The notes below the pieces were generated by a model. It did not search any database. It worked only from the letters and a program-made list of their open reading frames with translations, and was not told where the DNA came from. The position numbers were made by a program, and so were the translations under genes. Shown here in pieces: positions 45,574-55,332 of a DNA stretch of 64,000 bases. Position 1 is the stretch's first letter, and each line of letters starts with the position of its first letter. The DNA comes from Tieghemostelium lacteum (taxonomy: Eukaryota > Evosea > Eumycetozoa > Dictyosteliales > Raperosteliaceae), in the NCBI GenBank assembly GCA_001606155.1, contig LODT01000039.1:310001-374000 (forward strand). Direction: 5' to 3'.

Positions 45574-47156
45574 TTATTTTTGAAATAAAGATATTTCACT
45601 GAGATCATTGATACTCCACAATGCACCTAAATTGCAGAGAAGAAATAGACCATTGTCAGTGATATCTAATTGTGGGTGCCTATTGTAATCAGTAGTTTTT
45701 AAAAAGGCCCCCAAGTTAATGTAGGAGATTAGTTTACCGTCTTGACTATTCCAAATATTGATACCACGAGGATCTTGAGTGGATGCCAAATATCCGTGAT
45801 TTCCAGGCAACCATACCACACTTTCTCTTGCATGGTTTCTAGAAAAGTTTTGAAAATTCATTGTTTTACAGGACTGTGGGATGAGTGTGGATTGTAATTT
45901 TCTATTTCTTAAATCTAATGATCTGCCAATTCCTCGTCTCAATACATATCCCAAATAGTGAGAATCATTGCTAATACTCAATCCAGTGCATTCGATATAC
46001 TCGGTCCATGCCAATACCTTTTGTTTTTGATTCTCTCTTATATCCCAACATTTTACAAATCCTGTATTGTTATGAAATCCAGTGTTGTTGTTGAGTATCT
46101 CACCACACCCAAACAACAAATTATTGTCTCTTTTTTGCCAGGAGACATCGCATACTGGCATAACTGGTTGACATTGTGACCAAACTAATTTTTGATATTC
46201 TACATCATATACATTCACTATACCATCCATTGACGATACTGCCAATAACTGAGAATCCACTGAGAGTTTTACTTTTATATTTTTACTATCCATTTGATTT
46301 GCCTTTAGAATATTTGGATTGGTGAAGTTTTTAACTCTTCTGTATCCTTGGAGTGACAGAAGTGAAATGTCATTATTAAATGTATTGCTAAATGCAATCA
46401 TATTACTACCTGATGTTACTGAGTATATCGACTAATAATATTCCAATATTAATATCACACAATAAAGTTATCTACACTCAAATGACTCCTAAATACTTAC
46501 ATATGGTTCAGTTTTTGTGAAGTTAAAAGATCTATAATAATTTCTATAAATAAGATCCGTAACTTCAATATCACGGCTAAAGTCATAGATTTGTAAATAA
46601 GGTGAGCCATTAGATGTCTCATAACCTCCTACTATTATATTACTGGAAAAGGGTATAGAACAAGATACTGTAATTGTTATATCTTTTAATCTCTATTAAT
46701 ATAAAATTATGGTTAGAATATGTAGAGTATATACACAAGTTTGATGTACAAATAATATTATCATACATTTTGAATATTTAAAGAGTATCTCTCATAGTTT
46801 CCATCTTGATTCGTTTCTAAATAGGTATTAAAACGTTTTTTCATCATGGTAGTATCAAGATATTTTCTATAGGTGTATTGGGACTTTATCCATTGTAACA
46901 TTTCTCTTTGCTGATAGGTATATTCATTTGGATTCTCTGTGTATCTAGCTTGTTGGATTGTTTTAAATGTAGTGAGATTGTGGCAAACTATGGTATAGTA
47001 ATAGGTCCCATAGAAACTAATGACCCTTTTCCAGAATTCAAAGTCATATCTTAGCTTATTAATATGTACACAGGTAGATGTCAATGCAAAACAATCATGC
47101 TTTGAAATGAATTTTAAAATTCTTTGTAATATAATAGTAGGTATTAAATTTAACAT
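45574..47156 (-). CDS. F-box protein with WD40-like repeats
   Basis: Exons are 47156-46767, 46692-46501 and 46431-45574 (introns of 74 and 69 nt, all phase 0), giving 479 residues. The N-terminus is an F-box (LIPTIILQRILKFISKHDCFALTSTCVHINKLRYD with a following WKRVISFY). After about residue 125, units such as SNIIVGGYETSNGSPYLQIYDF, LLAVSSMDGIVNVYDVEYQKLVW and GFVKCWDIRENQKQKVLAW give a WD40-type propeller. This is the usual layout of a substrate adaptor for SCF ubiquitin ligases, with the propeller binding the target. Which target is not visible. Exon joins keep repeats continuous. Confidence 0.82.
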
Positions 47157-47354
47157 TTCTCTATAGCAATAATAATAAGTCTATACAATTGGATATTCTC
47201 GAGGTATTTCTAACTAAACCAAAAGGGATCATATCATTTTTCTTTTTTTGTTTTGAGAGTAATATTTAGTTGTAGAGTGTTAAAATATGTGGTTCTCGAG
47301 TGAAAAAAAATCCAAAAAAAAATAAAAAAAAATTTTTTATTGAAATCAATAGAT

Positions 47355-48242
47355 ATGTTTGGAATAAAAGTAATTCAAAAATGTTGTAATGGTTTATATA
47401 AACCTACAAATTTAAGATGCTTTTATTCAACTAGTAACAGTAGTAGTGATAAACCATTTAATACATTAAAATCAGAGGAGATTAATTTCTTTAATACACA
47501 AGCAAAAGATTGGTGGAATCCTGAAGGGACAATGAAACCTTTACATAGAATGAACCCAGTGAGAGTTAAATATATAGTAGATAGATTAAAGTCAATCCAA
47601 AAGATTCCAAGAAGCAATTCAGTGCATCTACCACTTCAAGGACTGACACTAATGGATATAGGTTGTGGTGCTGGTCTACTCACAGAATCTCTAAGTAGAT
47701 TAGGTGGGGATAAGGTCATTGGTTTAGATGCTGCACAAAATAATATATTAATGGCATGTTCACATGCCAATTTAGATAAAAAACTACAATGTAATTTAAA
47801 TGAAAAAAAATTAGAATATATAGAATCTACAATTGAAAATTACATTGCAACTAATCCTAGTGTGTTGACAGCTGATGGTGGATTTGATGTTGTATGTTCA
47901 CTAGAGGTTATTGAACATGTTGACAACCCACAAGAGTTTGTAAACTATTGTTCAAAGGTACTTAAACCTGGTGGAAGTATGTTTATATCCACCATTAATC
48001 GTACCTATCTATCCTATCTATCCACCATTTTAGCAGCAGAATATATACTAAGATTAGTTCCCATTGGCACTCACCATTGGAACCAATTCGTAACACCTTC
48101 AGATCTCTCTCAATTTCTTCAAAAATCTAATCTCTCTATTCAAGACAGTAAAGGTCTATTCTACAATCCACTGACTAGTAATTGGACCCTTATCAATGAC
48201 AATACAGTAAACTATATCATTCATGCAACTAAAAAACTATAA
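47355..48242 (+). CDS. coq3: Ubiquinone biosynthesis O-methyltransferase COQ3
   Basis: 295 residues from the ATG at 47355. The first 35 residues are basic and Ser-rich (KCCNGLYKPTNLRCFYSTS), a typical mitochondrial presequence. The body shows the family blocks: INFFNTQAKDWWNPEGTMKPLHRMNP, SAM-binding LMDIGCGAGLLTESLSRLG, and DVVCSLEVIEHVDNPQEFV with GGSMFISTINRT. It carries out both O-methylations of the quinone ring using S-adenosylmethionine at the matrix side of the inner membrane. It lies head to head with the F-box gene (198 nt apart), which suggests a shared promoter region. There is no intron. Confidence 0.95.
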   Translation: MFGIKVIQKCCNGLYKPTNLRCFYSTSNSSSDKPFNTLKSEEINFFNTQAKDWWNPEGTMKPLHRMNPVRVKYIVDRLKSIQKIPRSNSVHLPLQGLTLMDIGCGAGLLTESLSRLGGDKVIGLDAAQNNILMACSHANLDKKLQCNLNEKKLEYIESTIENYIATNPSVLTADGGFDVVCSLEVIEHVDNPQEFVNYCSKVLKPGGSMFISTINRTYLSYLSTILAAEYILRLVPIGTHHWNQFVTPSDLSQFLQKSNLSIQDSKGLFYNPLTSNWTLINDNTVNYIIHATKKL

Positions 48243-48342
48243 ATACTATTTATAGGTTACTACTTACCCCCACCATATAATTTTTGTTATTATTATTATT
48301 TTAATATTTTTTTTTATTATTTGTTTTTTGTTTTGAAATGGT

Positions 48343-49305
48343 TTAGATAACAAAGAATGCAACACAACAACCAATAATAATTAAACATATACATGCTAGG
48401 GCAACCATAGATGCTATATCTTGATTAGATGTTCTTCTTCTAGGCACAGCAACCGGGATATCAGCACCATCATTAATAGCTGCATTGTCTACATTGATAT
48501 TCACTTCAACCATTTCCACAGGTCTAGGTTCCACACCGCCCACATTATTATTAGCATTGGTTCTGGAACTGTCTTGAAATGTTGAACTTATTACACTATA
48601 ATTCAGAGAATCATTAGGAACAGATGCTGAAACTCTTCCATAGGTATGTTCAACATCAGAACTTTCATCATCCAAAGGTATCTCCAATCCACCAAATCTA
48701 GTTCCACCACCAATCATTGAGTTTATAGACGCTCCGACTTGAGATTGTGATGATGTCAAACTTGGAGCACCACAGTATCTAGTTATATCCTTATCAATAT
48801 TATCCGGCTTCAAATAGGGAAGTTCGGAACTTGAAGAATTCTGGTCAATTGAAAAACTCTTTAGTGGAGGGCTAAATGGAACAGTAACAAATTCTATTCC
48901 ACCAATTTTAGTAGACTCACTTCCGGAAACTGAATTGTCACCTATGATTATTGGAGTGTCTTTCTCTAGTATAACCCCACTCTCTGAGGTATTTATAGTC
49001 TTTAATGTAGTTGTGCTGTTTTGACCACCAAAGGGTGACTCTTTTGACAATGATACCCTTTCGGATTTCAATTCTCCTGTAACAGCATCCCTATAGTAAG
49101 CTTCCACTGTCGGACTCTCTACTTTACTATTTTTAGAATTTCTAATACTGTTGACAGTGTCCTCAACCACTGTTCCATTTGCACTTCGTTTCACTAAATT
49201 TCCTTGTACTGTTGTTTTTGGTTTTTCCAAGAGTGCAATATCATTATTACCTTGAAGTGTAGTACTAGCATCTATACTATTTTGTAGAACTTTATCTTCT
49301 GCCAT
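48343..49305 (-). CDS. Tail-anchored membrane protein, function unknown
   Basis: 320 residues from the ATG at 49305 (MAEDKVLQ); the frame is open 19 codons further without ATG. Most of the protein is Ser/Thr/Asn-rich and probably unstructured, facing the cytosol. A basic patch (VPRRRTSNQD) precedes a single C-terminal helix (IASMVALACICLIIIGCCVA) ending at the C-terminus, as in tail-anchored proteins. There is no SNARE heptad pattern. It converges on COQ3 with 100 nt between stops. I do not recognise a family. Confidence 0.7.
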   Translation of the reverse strand: MAEDKVLQNSIDASTTLQGNNDIALLEKPKTTVQGNLVKRSANGTVVEDTVNSIRNSKNSKVESPTVEAYYRDAVTGELKSERVSLSKESPFGGQNSTTTLKTINTSESGVILEKDTPIIIGDNSVSGSESTKIGGIEFVTVPFSPPLKSFSIDQNSSSSELPYLKPDNIDKDITRYCGAPSLTSSQSQVGASINSMIGGGTRFGGLEIPLDDESSDVEHTYGRVSASVPNDSLNYSVISSTFQDSSRTNANNNVGGVEPRPVEMVEVNINVDNAAINDGADIPVAVPRRRTSNQDIASMVALACICLIIIGCCVAFFVI

Positions 49306-49994
49306 TATACTATACAATGTTGATAGAAATCTAACCCTATGCTTTCTATAGTGATTTACCAAATGTTATTATAATATTAAAACAACAAGAATAATTATAA
49401 ATTTCAACTAAACTAAGTTTAATATAAACAAAAACACTTTTATTTTAGAGGATATTTAAATAAACAGAAATTCAATTTTAAAATTTAAAAACACAATAGA
49501 ATAAATTAATAGGTTTTCTTTAGAACACAATAATTTTATACAAGAGATTGTTTATAAGGGGTACGAGTTTTTTTTAAAAGTTTGGTATTAGCTTTTTTAG
49601 ATAAAAATATAATTTGTTATATAAATAAATAGAATAAATAAATGGCAACTTGTAGTGTCTAGATATCAACAAACTTTACTGTATTAATTTGAAAAAAAAA
49701 AAATTAAAATATCTTTAACCTCTTACTCATAATTAATATTCCAAAATCAAAATTCCAAAAATAGTAAAAAAAAAAGAATTAAATTCAAAAAATGTTTTTT
49801 TTAAACTTTTAGATTTTTTTTTCAAAGTTTTTGATATACACATTTTCTGACACCAAAAGGTATGAGAGAATCTATATATTCTAGAACTTATAAGTTTTAG
49901 GAGTGCATAGTTGTGGGGTAGATTAATTTATTTAGAGAACATATGTTGTTAATTTTGAAATGTGTATCTTTTCAATTGTGTGATATTGGACTAT
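49306..49994. other. Intergenic region
   Basis: 689 A/T-rich bases between the tail-anchored gene start and the RAD23 stop, both on the minus strand. It should hold the promoter of the former and terminator of the latter. I see no further gene or structured RNA. Confidence 0.5.
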
Positions 49995-51643
49995 TTAGTT
50001 ATCATCTTCTTGGTGTTCAAAGAGATAAGATGCTGTCAAGTTTTCATCTTTGTCACATGCAAAATAAGCTTGAATAACTTCACTTTTATCTAAACCTGTT
50101 AAGTTTTGTAACTAAATATATTCAATATTAATAGTTAGAATTTAAATTTGTTTCCCAATCTGTAAATGTAATACAAACTCTCTCAATAGCTTCTGATTCT
50201 TCTTGAGTGACTGGAATTGAAATTTGTCCCTCTCTTTGTTGTGGCATACCTTCACCACCACCACCACCACCTTCTTGTAACATTGCCAAAAATTCATTTG
50301 GATTCTCACTAATTTGTCTAACGAGTTGTGGATTAGTTCTAGCCAATTGACCTAAAATTTCTGGAAGTACATTTGGATTCTAAATTAATGTGTAAATTGT
50401 TAATCAATAGGTTTAACAGGTTAAATATTGTTATAACAAACATACTCTTTGAATAACTTCACGCAAGGTATTGAATAATGGATGATTTCTTAAACTTGCA
50501 AATATATCGCCACCTTGTCCTTGTCCTTGTCCCTGTCCTTGTCCTTGTCCTTGTCCTTGAACTGCACCAAGATTTGGTTGATCTGTTTCCATGTCATCAT
50601 CGTCGTTTTCGTCATCATAAAATTCCGCAATTTGAAAAAATAGGTTTTTGGGTAGTAAGTTGAATTTTATATATAAAATGTAGAAATATAGAAAAAAAAA
50701 AAAGAAATAAAGAAAAAACAATAGAGATAAAAAAAAAAGAAAAAAAGATTATTATGTTTAGAATCTTTGAATTCTATATACTTTTTTTTCTGTGTGATGT
50801 TTGAAATCTCAAGAATATATACATATAGAGAAGAAAAAGGTGTGTTTTTGTTGTTATATATGGATGTGGGGGATGTGTATATAATATTTACCTTCATTTT
50901 GGTCATCATCATCTTGGTCATCTTGTTGACCACCACCACCTCCTACACCACCAGATAACAGATATTCAACAGCACGTTCAGGGTTATTATAAGTGGCCCT
51001 GAGAGCTCTGATAATTTGGTCTCTTGCAAAACCCATAGACTCAATATTCTGAATAGCGGATTCATAATCTGGACCTGTAACAAAGGTATTGGCTTGGTGT
51101 GGTGATGTATTAGAAGTAGAAGCTGATGGAGTTGTAGTTGGGGTTGATGAAGTAGTTGGAGTTGGGGTTGGTGAAACTGGTGTGGTATTTTGTGGTGGTT
51201 GTTGGACTACTGGTGGTTGTTGTTGTTGGAGTGGTTGTGGTTGTGCAGTAGTGGTGGTAGTAGAAGTGGTGATAGCTGGAGCTTCTGTAGTACCTTCTTT
51301 TGGTTTCTTTATCATCATTACAATGAAACCAGATTCAGTGATATTATAAGAACCTAATGTATTTTTATCATCTAATATTTTACCACTGAAAATCAATACC
51401 AACCAACTTGGTTGGTGGTTATATTTCTCATGTATCATATTCTTTAGATCTATAACCTGAATAGTAAATATAGATATTATATACATCATTGTTAGAATTT
51501 CATTCTGACTTTTAAAACAACAAATCTGTCTTTTCCTTTCACCTATTTGTATAATAGTTAATTTACAAAAAACATACTAATGTCTCTTCATTTACATCAA
51601 ATTTATAAATTTCCTTGTTAATGTTTTTAACAGTCACAATCAT
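49995..51643 (-). CDS. rad23: RAD23 ubiquitin shuttle / nucleotide excision repair protein
   Basis: There are five exons: 51643-51578, 51456-50892, 50624-50446, 50379-50179 and 50111-49995, giving 375 residues. The order is a ubiquitin-like domain (1-75, MIVTVKNINKEIYKFDVNEE and LVLIFSGKILDD), a Thr/Pro/Gln linker, UBA1 (about 150-195, IQNIESMGFARDQIIRALRA), an acidic and Gly-Gln repeat linker, an STI1/XPC-binding domain (about 245-300, NPLFNTLREVIQ-type block) and UBA2 at the end (LTGLDKSEVIQAYFACDKDE). It shuttles ubiquitinated proteins to the proteasome and stabilises XPC. Introns 1, 3 and 4 are ordinary GT-AG (121, 66 and 67 nt). Intron 2 (50891-50625, 267 nt) has no usable AG. The frame-preserving end is GCGG, that is GT-GG. 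Confidence 0.9.
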
Positions 51644-51691
51644 TTTTTCTATAGAAACTTAATTATTTATATCAACTCCTTCAAACTTTTA

Positions 51692-51728
<37 letters not shown>

Positions 51729-51785
51729 AAAAATAAAAAAATTAGTGATCATTCCAATTATTTTCACATTAATTAATTTCAAGTT

Positions 51786-52844
51786 TTATTTTTGAGCAGA
51801 TTTGATCTTTTCCATGACCTCAGATTGGTAATCGGTTTCTTTTCTTTCAATACCTTCACCTACTGAACAGACTTTGAAAGAGTTTACAGTGACGGAAGTT
51901 GTTCCTAATTGTTTGGAGAGTTGCTCTAGACATTGACTGACAGTTTCACCGTCGTTGGAGAACATGAATTTCTGTTCTAGTAATAAATCATCACTGTCTG
52001 CTTTCTCACCATTTGAAACAGTATCTACAGATACATATTTTGGAGTATTTCCTACAATATGTACAGCTAATTGTTGAGCAAAACTATTTAATAACTCTAC
52101 ATTGTTACATTGACCTTGATACTCTAATTCAACCAATGAACCAAGTCTTCCAACTCCCAATAATGTATTTTGACCATGTGCATAACCAGAAACCACAATC
52201 TTACCATCTACCTTCTTGTTAGTACCTTGCAATGCAGATGCACGACGTAACTGAATATTCTCACGAAGTTTAGCAGTGGTAGTTGTAATTGCATCGGCAA
52301 TGCTCATTTGCTTACCATCAACATTTACCATCATTGGTAAGAGTTGGTCTTGAACTGACAAATCCTTTACACCTTGTACACCAGAAAACAAATCCTTATT
52401 CAAAAGTGCTGATTTGGTGAGATCTCTTGTCAATCCTATAAATGATTCACCACGTGCTACAAAATCAGTTTCACTGTTAATCTCTAATATGATACCTCTG
52501 GATGTCTCTTTATCGACATTTACAGAGATTAAACCCTCTAAAGAAACTCTAGTCTTTAGTTTATCAGCTGTTGCCTTTCCTTTCTCCAATAGCCATTCTA
52601 CAGCTTTAGCCAAATCATTATTACTACTTTGTAATGCTTTTTTGCAATCTGTCAATGGTGCTTGTGTCTTTTCTCTTAGTTCTTTAATTAAATTAACTGG
52701 TACTTTTGCCTCTGTACTGTAATTTCTTAAATATAAAACTTTATTTGACTGATTTCCTAATTTTGAAAATTCAATTAATTAACTATTCAATGAATAAGAT
52801 TATTTATAATAATTACTCAAAACAAAGTTGATGGATTTTAACAT
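51786..52844 (-). CDS. tsfm: Mitochondrial translation elongation factor Ts
   Basis: Exons are 52844-52817 and 52756-51786 (intron of 60 nt, GTAATT...AAATTAG), giving 332 residues. The tiny first exon plus the start of the second gives a mitochondrial presequence (MLKSINFVLR-NQSNKVLYLRNYS). The core begins with the UBA-like EF-Ts N-domain (VNLIKELREKTQAPLTDCKKAL) and the signature SETDFVARGESFI, then the dimerisation-type C-terminal domain ending in QSEVMEKIKSAQK. It recycles EF-Tu-GDP in the mitochondrion. A run of 29 A (51698-51726) follows the gene's 3' end. Confidence 0.94.
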
Positions 52845-52953
52845 TTTTAAATTAGAGATTAACAGAAATATGATGAATAATCAATGATTCGATATTTTTT
52901 TTCGTTTTTGTTTGAAATGTGTTTTTCATTTGAATTTCAATGTTTTGGAGAAT

Positions 52954-54249
52954 ATGATTGGCAATAGATTATTTAAATTTTCAAATTCATTATTGAATTC
53001 ATATTTTGCTAGTAGGAATATTATAAAACAATGTACAAATAATATATATTATAATAATAGTGGCAATTCTATATTTTCAGTGAATTTTGGAATTTTAGAG
53101 CAAAAGAGAGAATTTACATTTAAGAGTTACAGTAACCAATCTTTAGACTACAAGATAACTTCAGACGATGAGGTATTTCAAGAGATTCAAGATTTTAAAA
53201 AGTATCAAGAAACTGGAAATTATAAAGCTTCCAAAAGTATTATAGACAGATCGATAAAGATGGCTGAACAGACTTTAGGTAGATCCCATTCCATTACTAT
53301 GAATATTCTATTTAGACTACTGAATTTAGAGATGACCAATGGTGATTTGGAATCATCTAATAAGGTTATAGAGACTATTCTTCAAAGAATACCAAATGAT
53401 TCAGAATCTACATCACCATATATAATAGCAGCTTTAAATTATCAAATGTTGATATTACAGTATCTAGGCGATACTGAGTCGTCTCTGTTATCTCTAGATC
53501 GTTTGATAGAATTAGCAAAAGCAAGAGGAGATGATACAGTGTTACTAGGATCCAATTTAAATAAGGCTGTTATATATTCATTGGAATGTAAAGAAGAGGC
53601 TAAACAACTATACGAAGATTCTTTAAGTCAATTAGAAGGAGTATCTATTGACAGTCATTTGAAAGAGACTGTCATCGGGAATTATGCAACTTATCTACAC
53701 TCCCTTGGAGGTAATGACGAACTCTCTGAAAAACTCTATCAACAAGCAATAGATATATGTAAACAAGTTTCAAATGATTTGGAGTTGGCTCATATAATGT
53801 CAAACTATTCAGAGTTTCTCTATGACTCTGACCAATTTGATAAAGCCATTACAACCATTGACCAAACTATAACACTACTTGAACAGTTATACGGTAGAAA
53901 TAACCCAAAGACAGGTAGTCTCTTGTATATTTTGGGTAAATTATATAGGGATAAAGCAGAGTTTGTTAAAGCTGAAGGTTTCTTTAACAAATGTATAACA
54001 ATATTTGAAGACTACAAAAGTGCTACAAAGAATATTCAAACAGAGAGAGAAAAGATTTCATCCTCTTCTTTGATACCTTTTGAGTTTGGTAAAAGGGAAA
54101 TGGAGCTACGTGTCAACAGGGAAGTTTATATAGATTTTGGTAATGTACTTTGGGAGTACTCTCAAATGATGAGAGAAAGAGGTCGTTTAAAAGAGGCTTA
54201 TAATCTTGAAGAGAGAGCTAGACAACTGCATTCAATTGAAGATGATTAA
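52954..54249 (+). CDS. Mitochondrial-type TPR protein
   Basis: 431 residues from the ATG at 52954 (MIGNRLFKFSNSLL); the frame extends 14 codons without ATG. The first 70 residues are basic, Ser/Asn-rich and lack acidic residues, as in mitochondrial presequences. The rest is helical tetratricopeptide repeats of the kinesin-light-chain type, for example LGRSHSITMNILFRLL, LYGRNNPKTGSLLYILGKLY and ERGRLKEAYNLEERARQLH. It probably acts as an assembly or translation helper inside mitochondria; this is inference from targeting and fold. It starts 109 nt from mitochondrial EF-Ts, head to head, so the two may be co-regulated. Confidence 0.75.
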   Translation: MIGNRLFKFSNSLLNSYFASRNIIKQCTNNIYYNNSGNSIFSVNFGILEQKREFTFKSYSNQSLDYKITSDDEVFQEIQDFKKYQETGNYKASKSIIDRSIKMAEQTLGRSHSITMNILFRLLNLEMTNGDLESSNKVIETILQRIPNDSESTSPYIIAALNYQMLILQYLGDTESSLLSLDRLIELAKARGDDTVLLGSNLNKAVIYSLECKEEAKQLYEDSLSQLEGVSIDSHLKETVIGNYATYLHSLGGNDELSEKLYQQAIDICKQVSNDLELAHIMSNYSEFLYDSDQFDKAITTIDQTITLLEQLYGRNNPKTGSLLYILGKLYRDKAEFVKAEGFFNKCITIFEDYKSATKNIQTEREKISSSSLIPFEFGKREMELRVNREVYIDFGNVLWEYSQMMRERGRLKEAYNLEERARQLHSIEDD

Positions 54250-54468
54250 AATAGTTTTCAATCAAAGTTTAGACCCTTTGATATAGAGGTTTATTTATTG
54301 ATGAAGATATTTAAATTTAATAATTGATGTACATTTCTTATTGTCACAACATATGTTAATATTTTCAAGGAACCCACTAAAGACCACAAATAAATTACTA
54401 AAATCATAAAAATTCTATTCAAACCAAGTGTATTTAAACATTTTCTTTTTCATTTCATTAATTCACTA

Positions 54469-54921
54469 ATGAATTTTTATAGTGTTTGTTACAATGGTAA
54501 TTTTGATACTGTGAATATCGATGGAGATTTGTGTTTTTCACAGTATATTGATAAAATTAGAGAACGACCACAGTTAGGGGTTCCTAATCAACGTGTCAAT
54601 TTATATTTTACTATTAATATAGATGATGTCAATAATAACAATTTTGGTGCAATGGAATTATTAAATCCAATAGGCAATATGTGGATAGATGGTCATTTAG
54701 TGCATCCTGGTGGATTGAACTCTTACATTTATGTCCTTTTAAATCCAATTGTACCAGTTCAACCTCAAGCTCCTGTAGGCCTAGTTCGTGTCTTTGTTCG
54801 TGGAAAAGGTGTTGCTCATCGTTTATTTGCAGCTGGTTGTTCATGGGAAACTGTTGCTAGAAGTCTTCATTTATCTCAAGGAGGTCAAACAGACATGGCT
54901 GTTATGAAGCTGGGACTATGA
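54469..54921 (+). CDS. Orphan 150-residue protein
   Basis: The frame starts at the ATG at 54469, and composition is protein-like rather than repetitive. Blocks include VNLYFTINIDDVNNNNFGAM, MWIDGHLVHPGGLNSYIYVL and VRVFVRGKGVAHRLFAAG. It has no signal peptide or obvious membrane helix. The later part, with basic residues and a small helix-turn-like segment (CSWETVARSLHLSQGG), could bind nucleic acid, but I cannot name a family. No intron is needed. It is followed by the hairpin at 55075-55156. Confidence 0.6.
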   Translation: MNFYSVCYNGNFDTVNIDGDLCFSQYIDKIRERPQLGVPNQRVNLYFTINIDDVNNNNFGAMELLNPIGNMWIDGHLVHPGGLNSYIYVLLNPIVPVQPQAPVGLVRVFVRGKGVAHRLFAAGCSWETVARSLHLSQGGQTDMAVMKLGL

Positions 54922-55332
54922 GGTTATTAATGCTAAGCCATCTGTATGTGTTTACTGATTATTAATAGTTTACATGTTCAAATTTAACTAAAAGAGTAGC
55001 AACAAAGGAAAATTGCCTATTATCCATTGTTTGCTGTGGTTATAGGTATAGTGTCATTATTTTTAAATATTTTCAATAAATAAGCTATTACATCTAAAAA
55101 AAATATTATTAAAAATTTTGATAATAATTATTTTTAGATGTAATAGTTTATTTATTAAAATCACATTTTTTTTTTTTTTTTTTTGTTTTCATTTTGTTTT
55201 TTTCTGAAGATTCTGCACTGTATCACCAAAATCATTTCTTTGGAATCTGAGAATTAGGTCCCAATGCAACATTGCATTTTCTAAATTTTATTTATATTAA
55301 AGATATTTAATTCCAATTAATATTAAGAAACC
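54922..55332. other. Intergenic region carrying a large hairpin
   Basis: This contains an 82-nt inverted repeat (separate entry) and a run of 19 T (about 55166-55184). No other gene is visible. Confidence 0.5.
55075..55156. repeat. Long near-perfect inverted repeat (hairpin)
   Basis: Arms 55075-55100 and 55131-55156 are 26 nt each, with a single mismatch (C at 55085 in the left arm's GCTATTACATC against T in the right arm). The 30-nt centre is A/T-rich and itself partly self-complementary, so the whole 82 nt could fold into one long stem. It could be a terminator, a hairpin RNA precursor, or a short miniature inverted-repeat element. No target-site duplication was identified. Confidence 0.7.

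Noticed and set aside
50431-50721. Phe-rich extension at the start of RAD23 exon 3
   Set aside because: It is the open frame running back through a T-rich intron. It ends without splice signals, and the joined exon gives a far better RAD23 protein.
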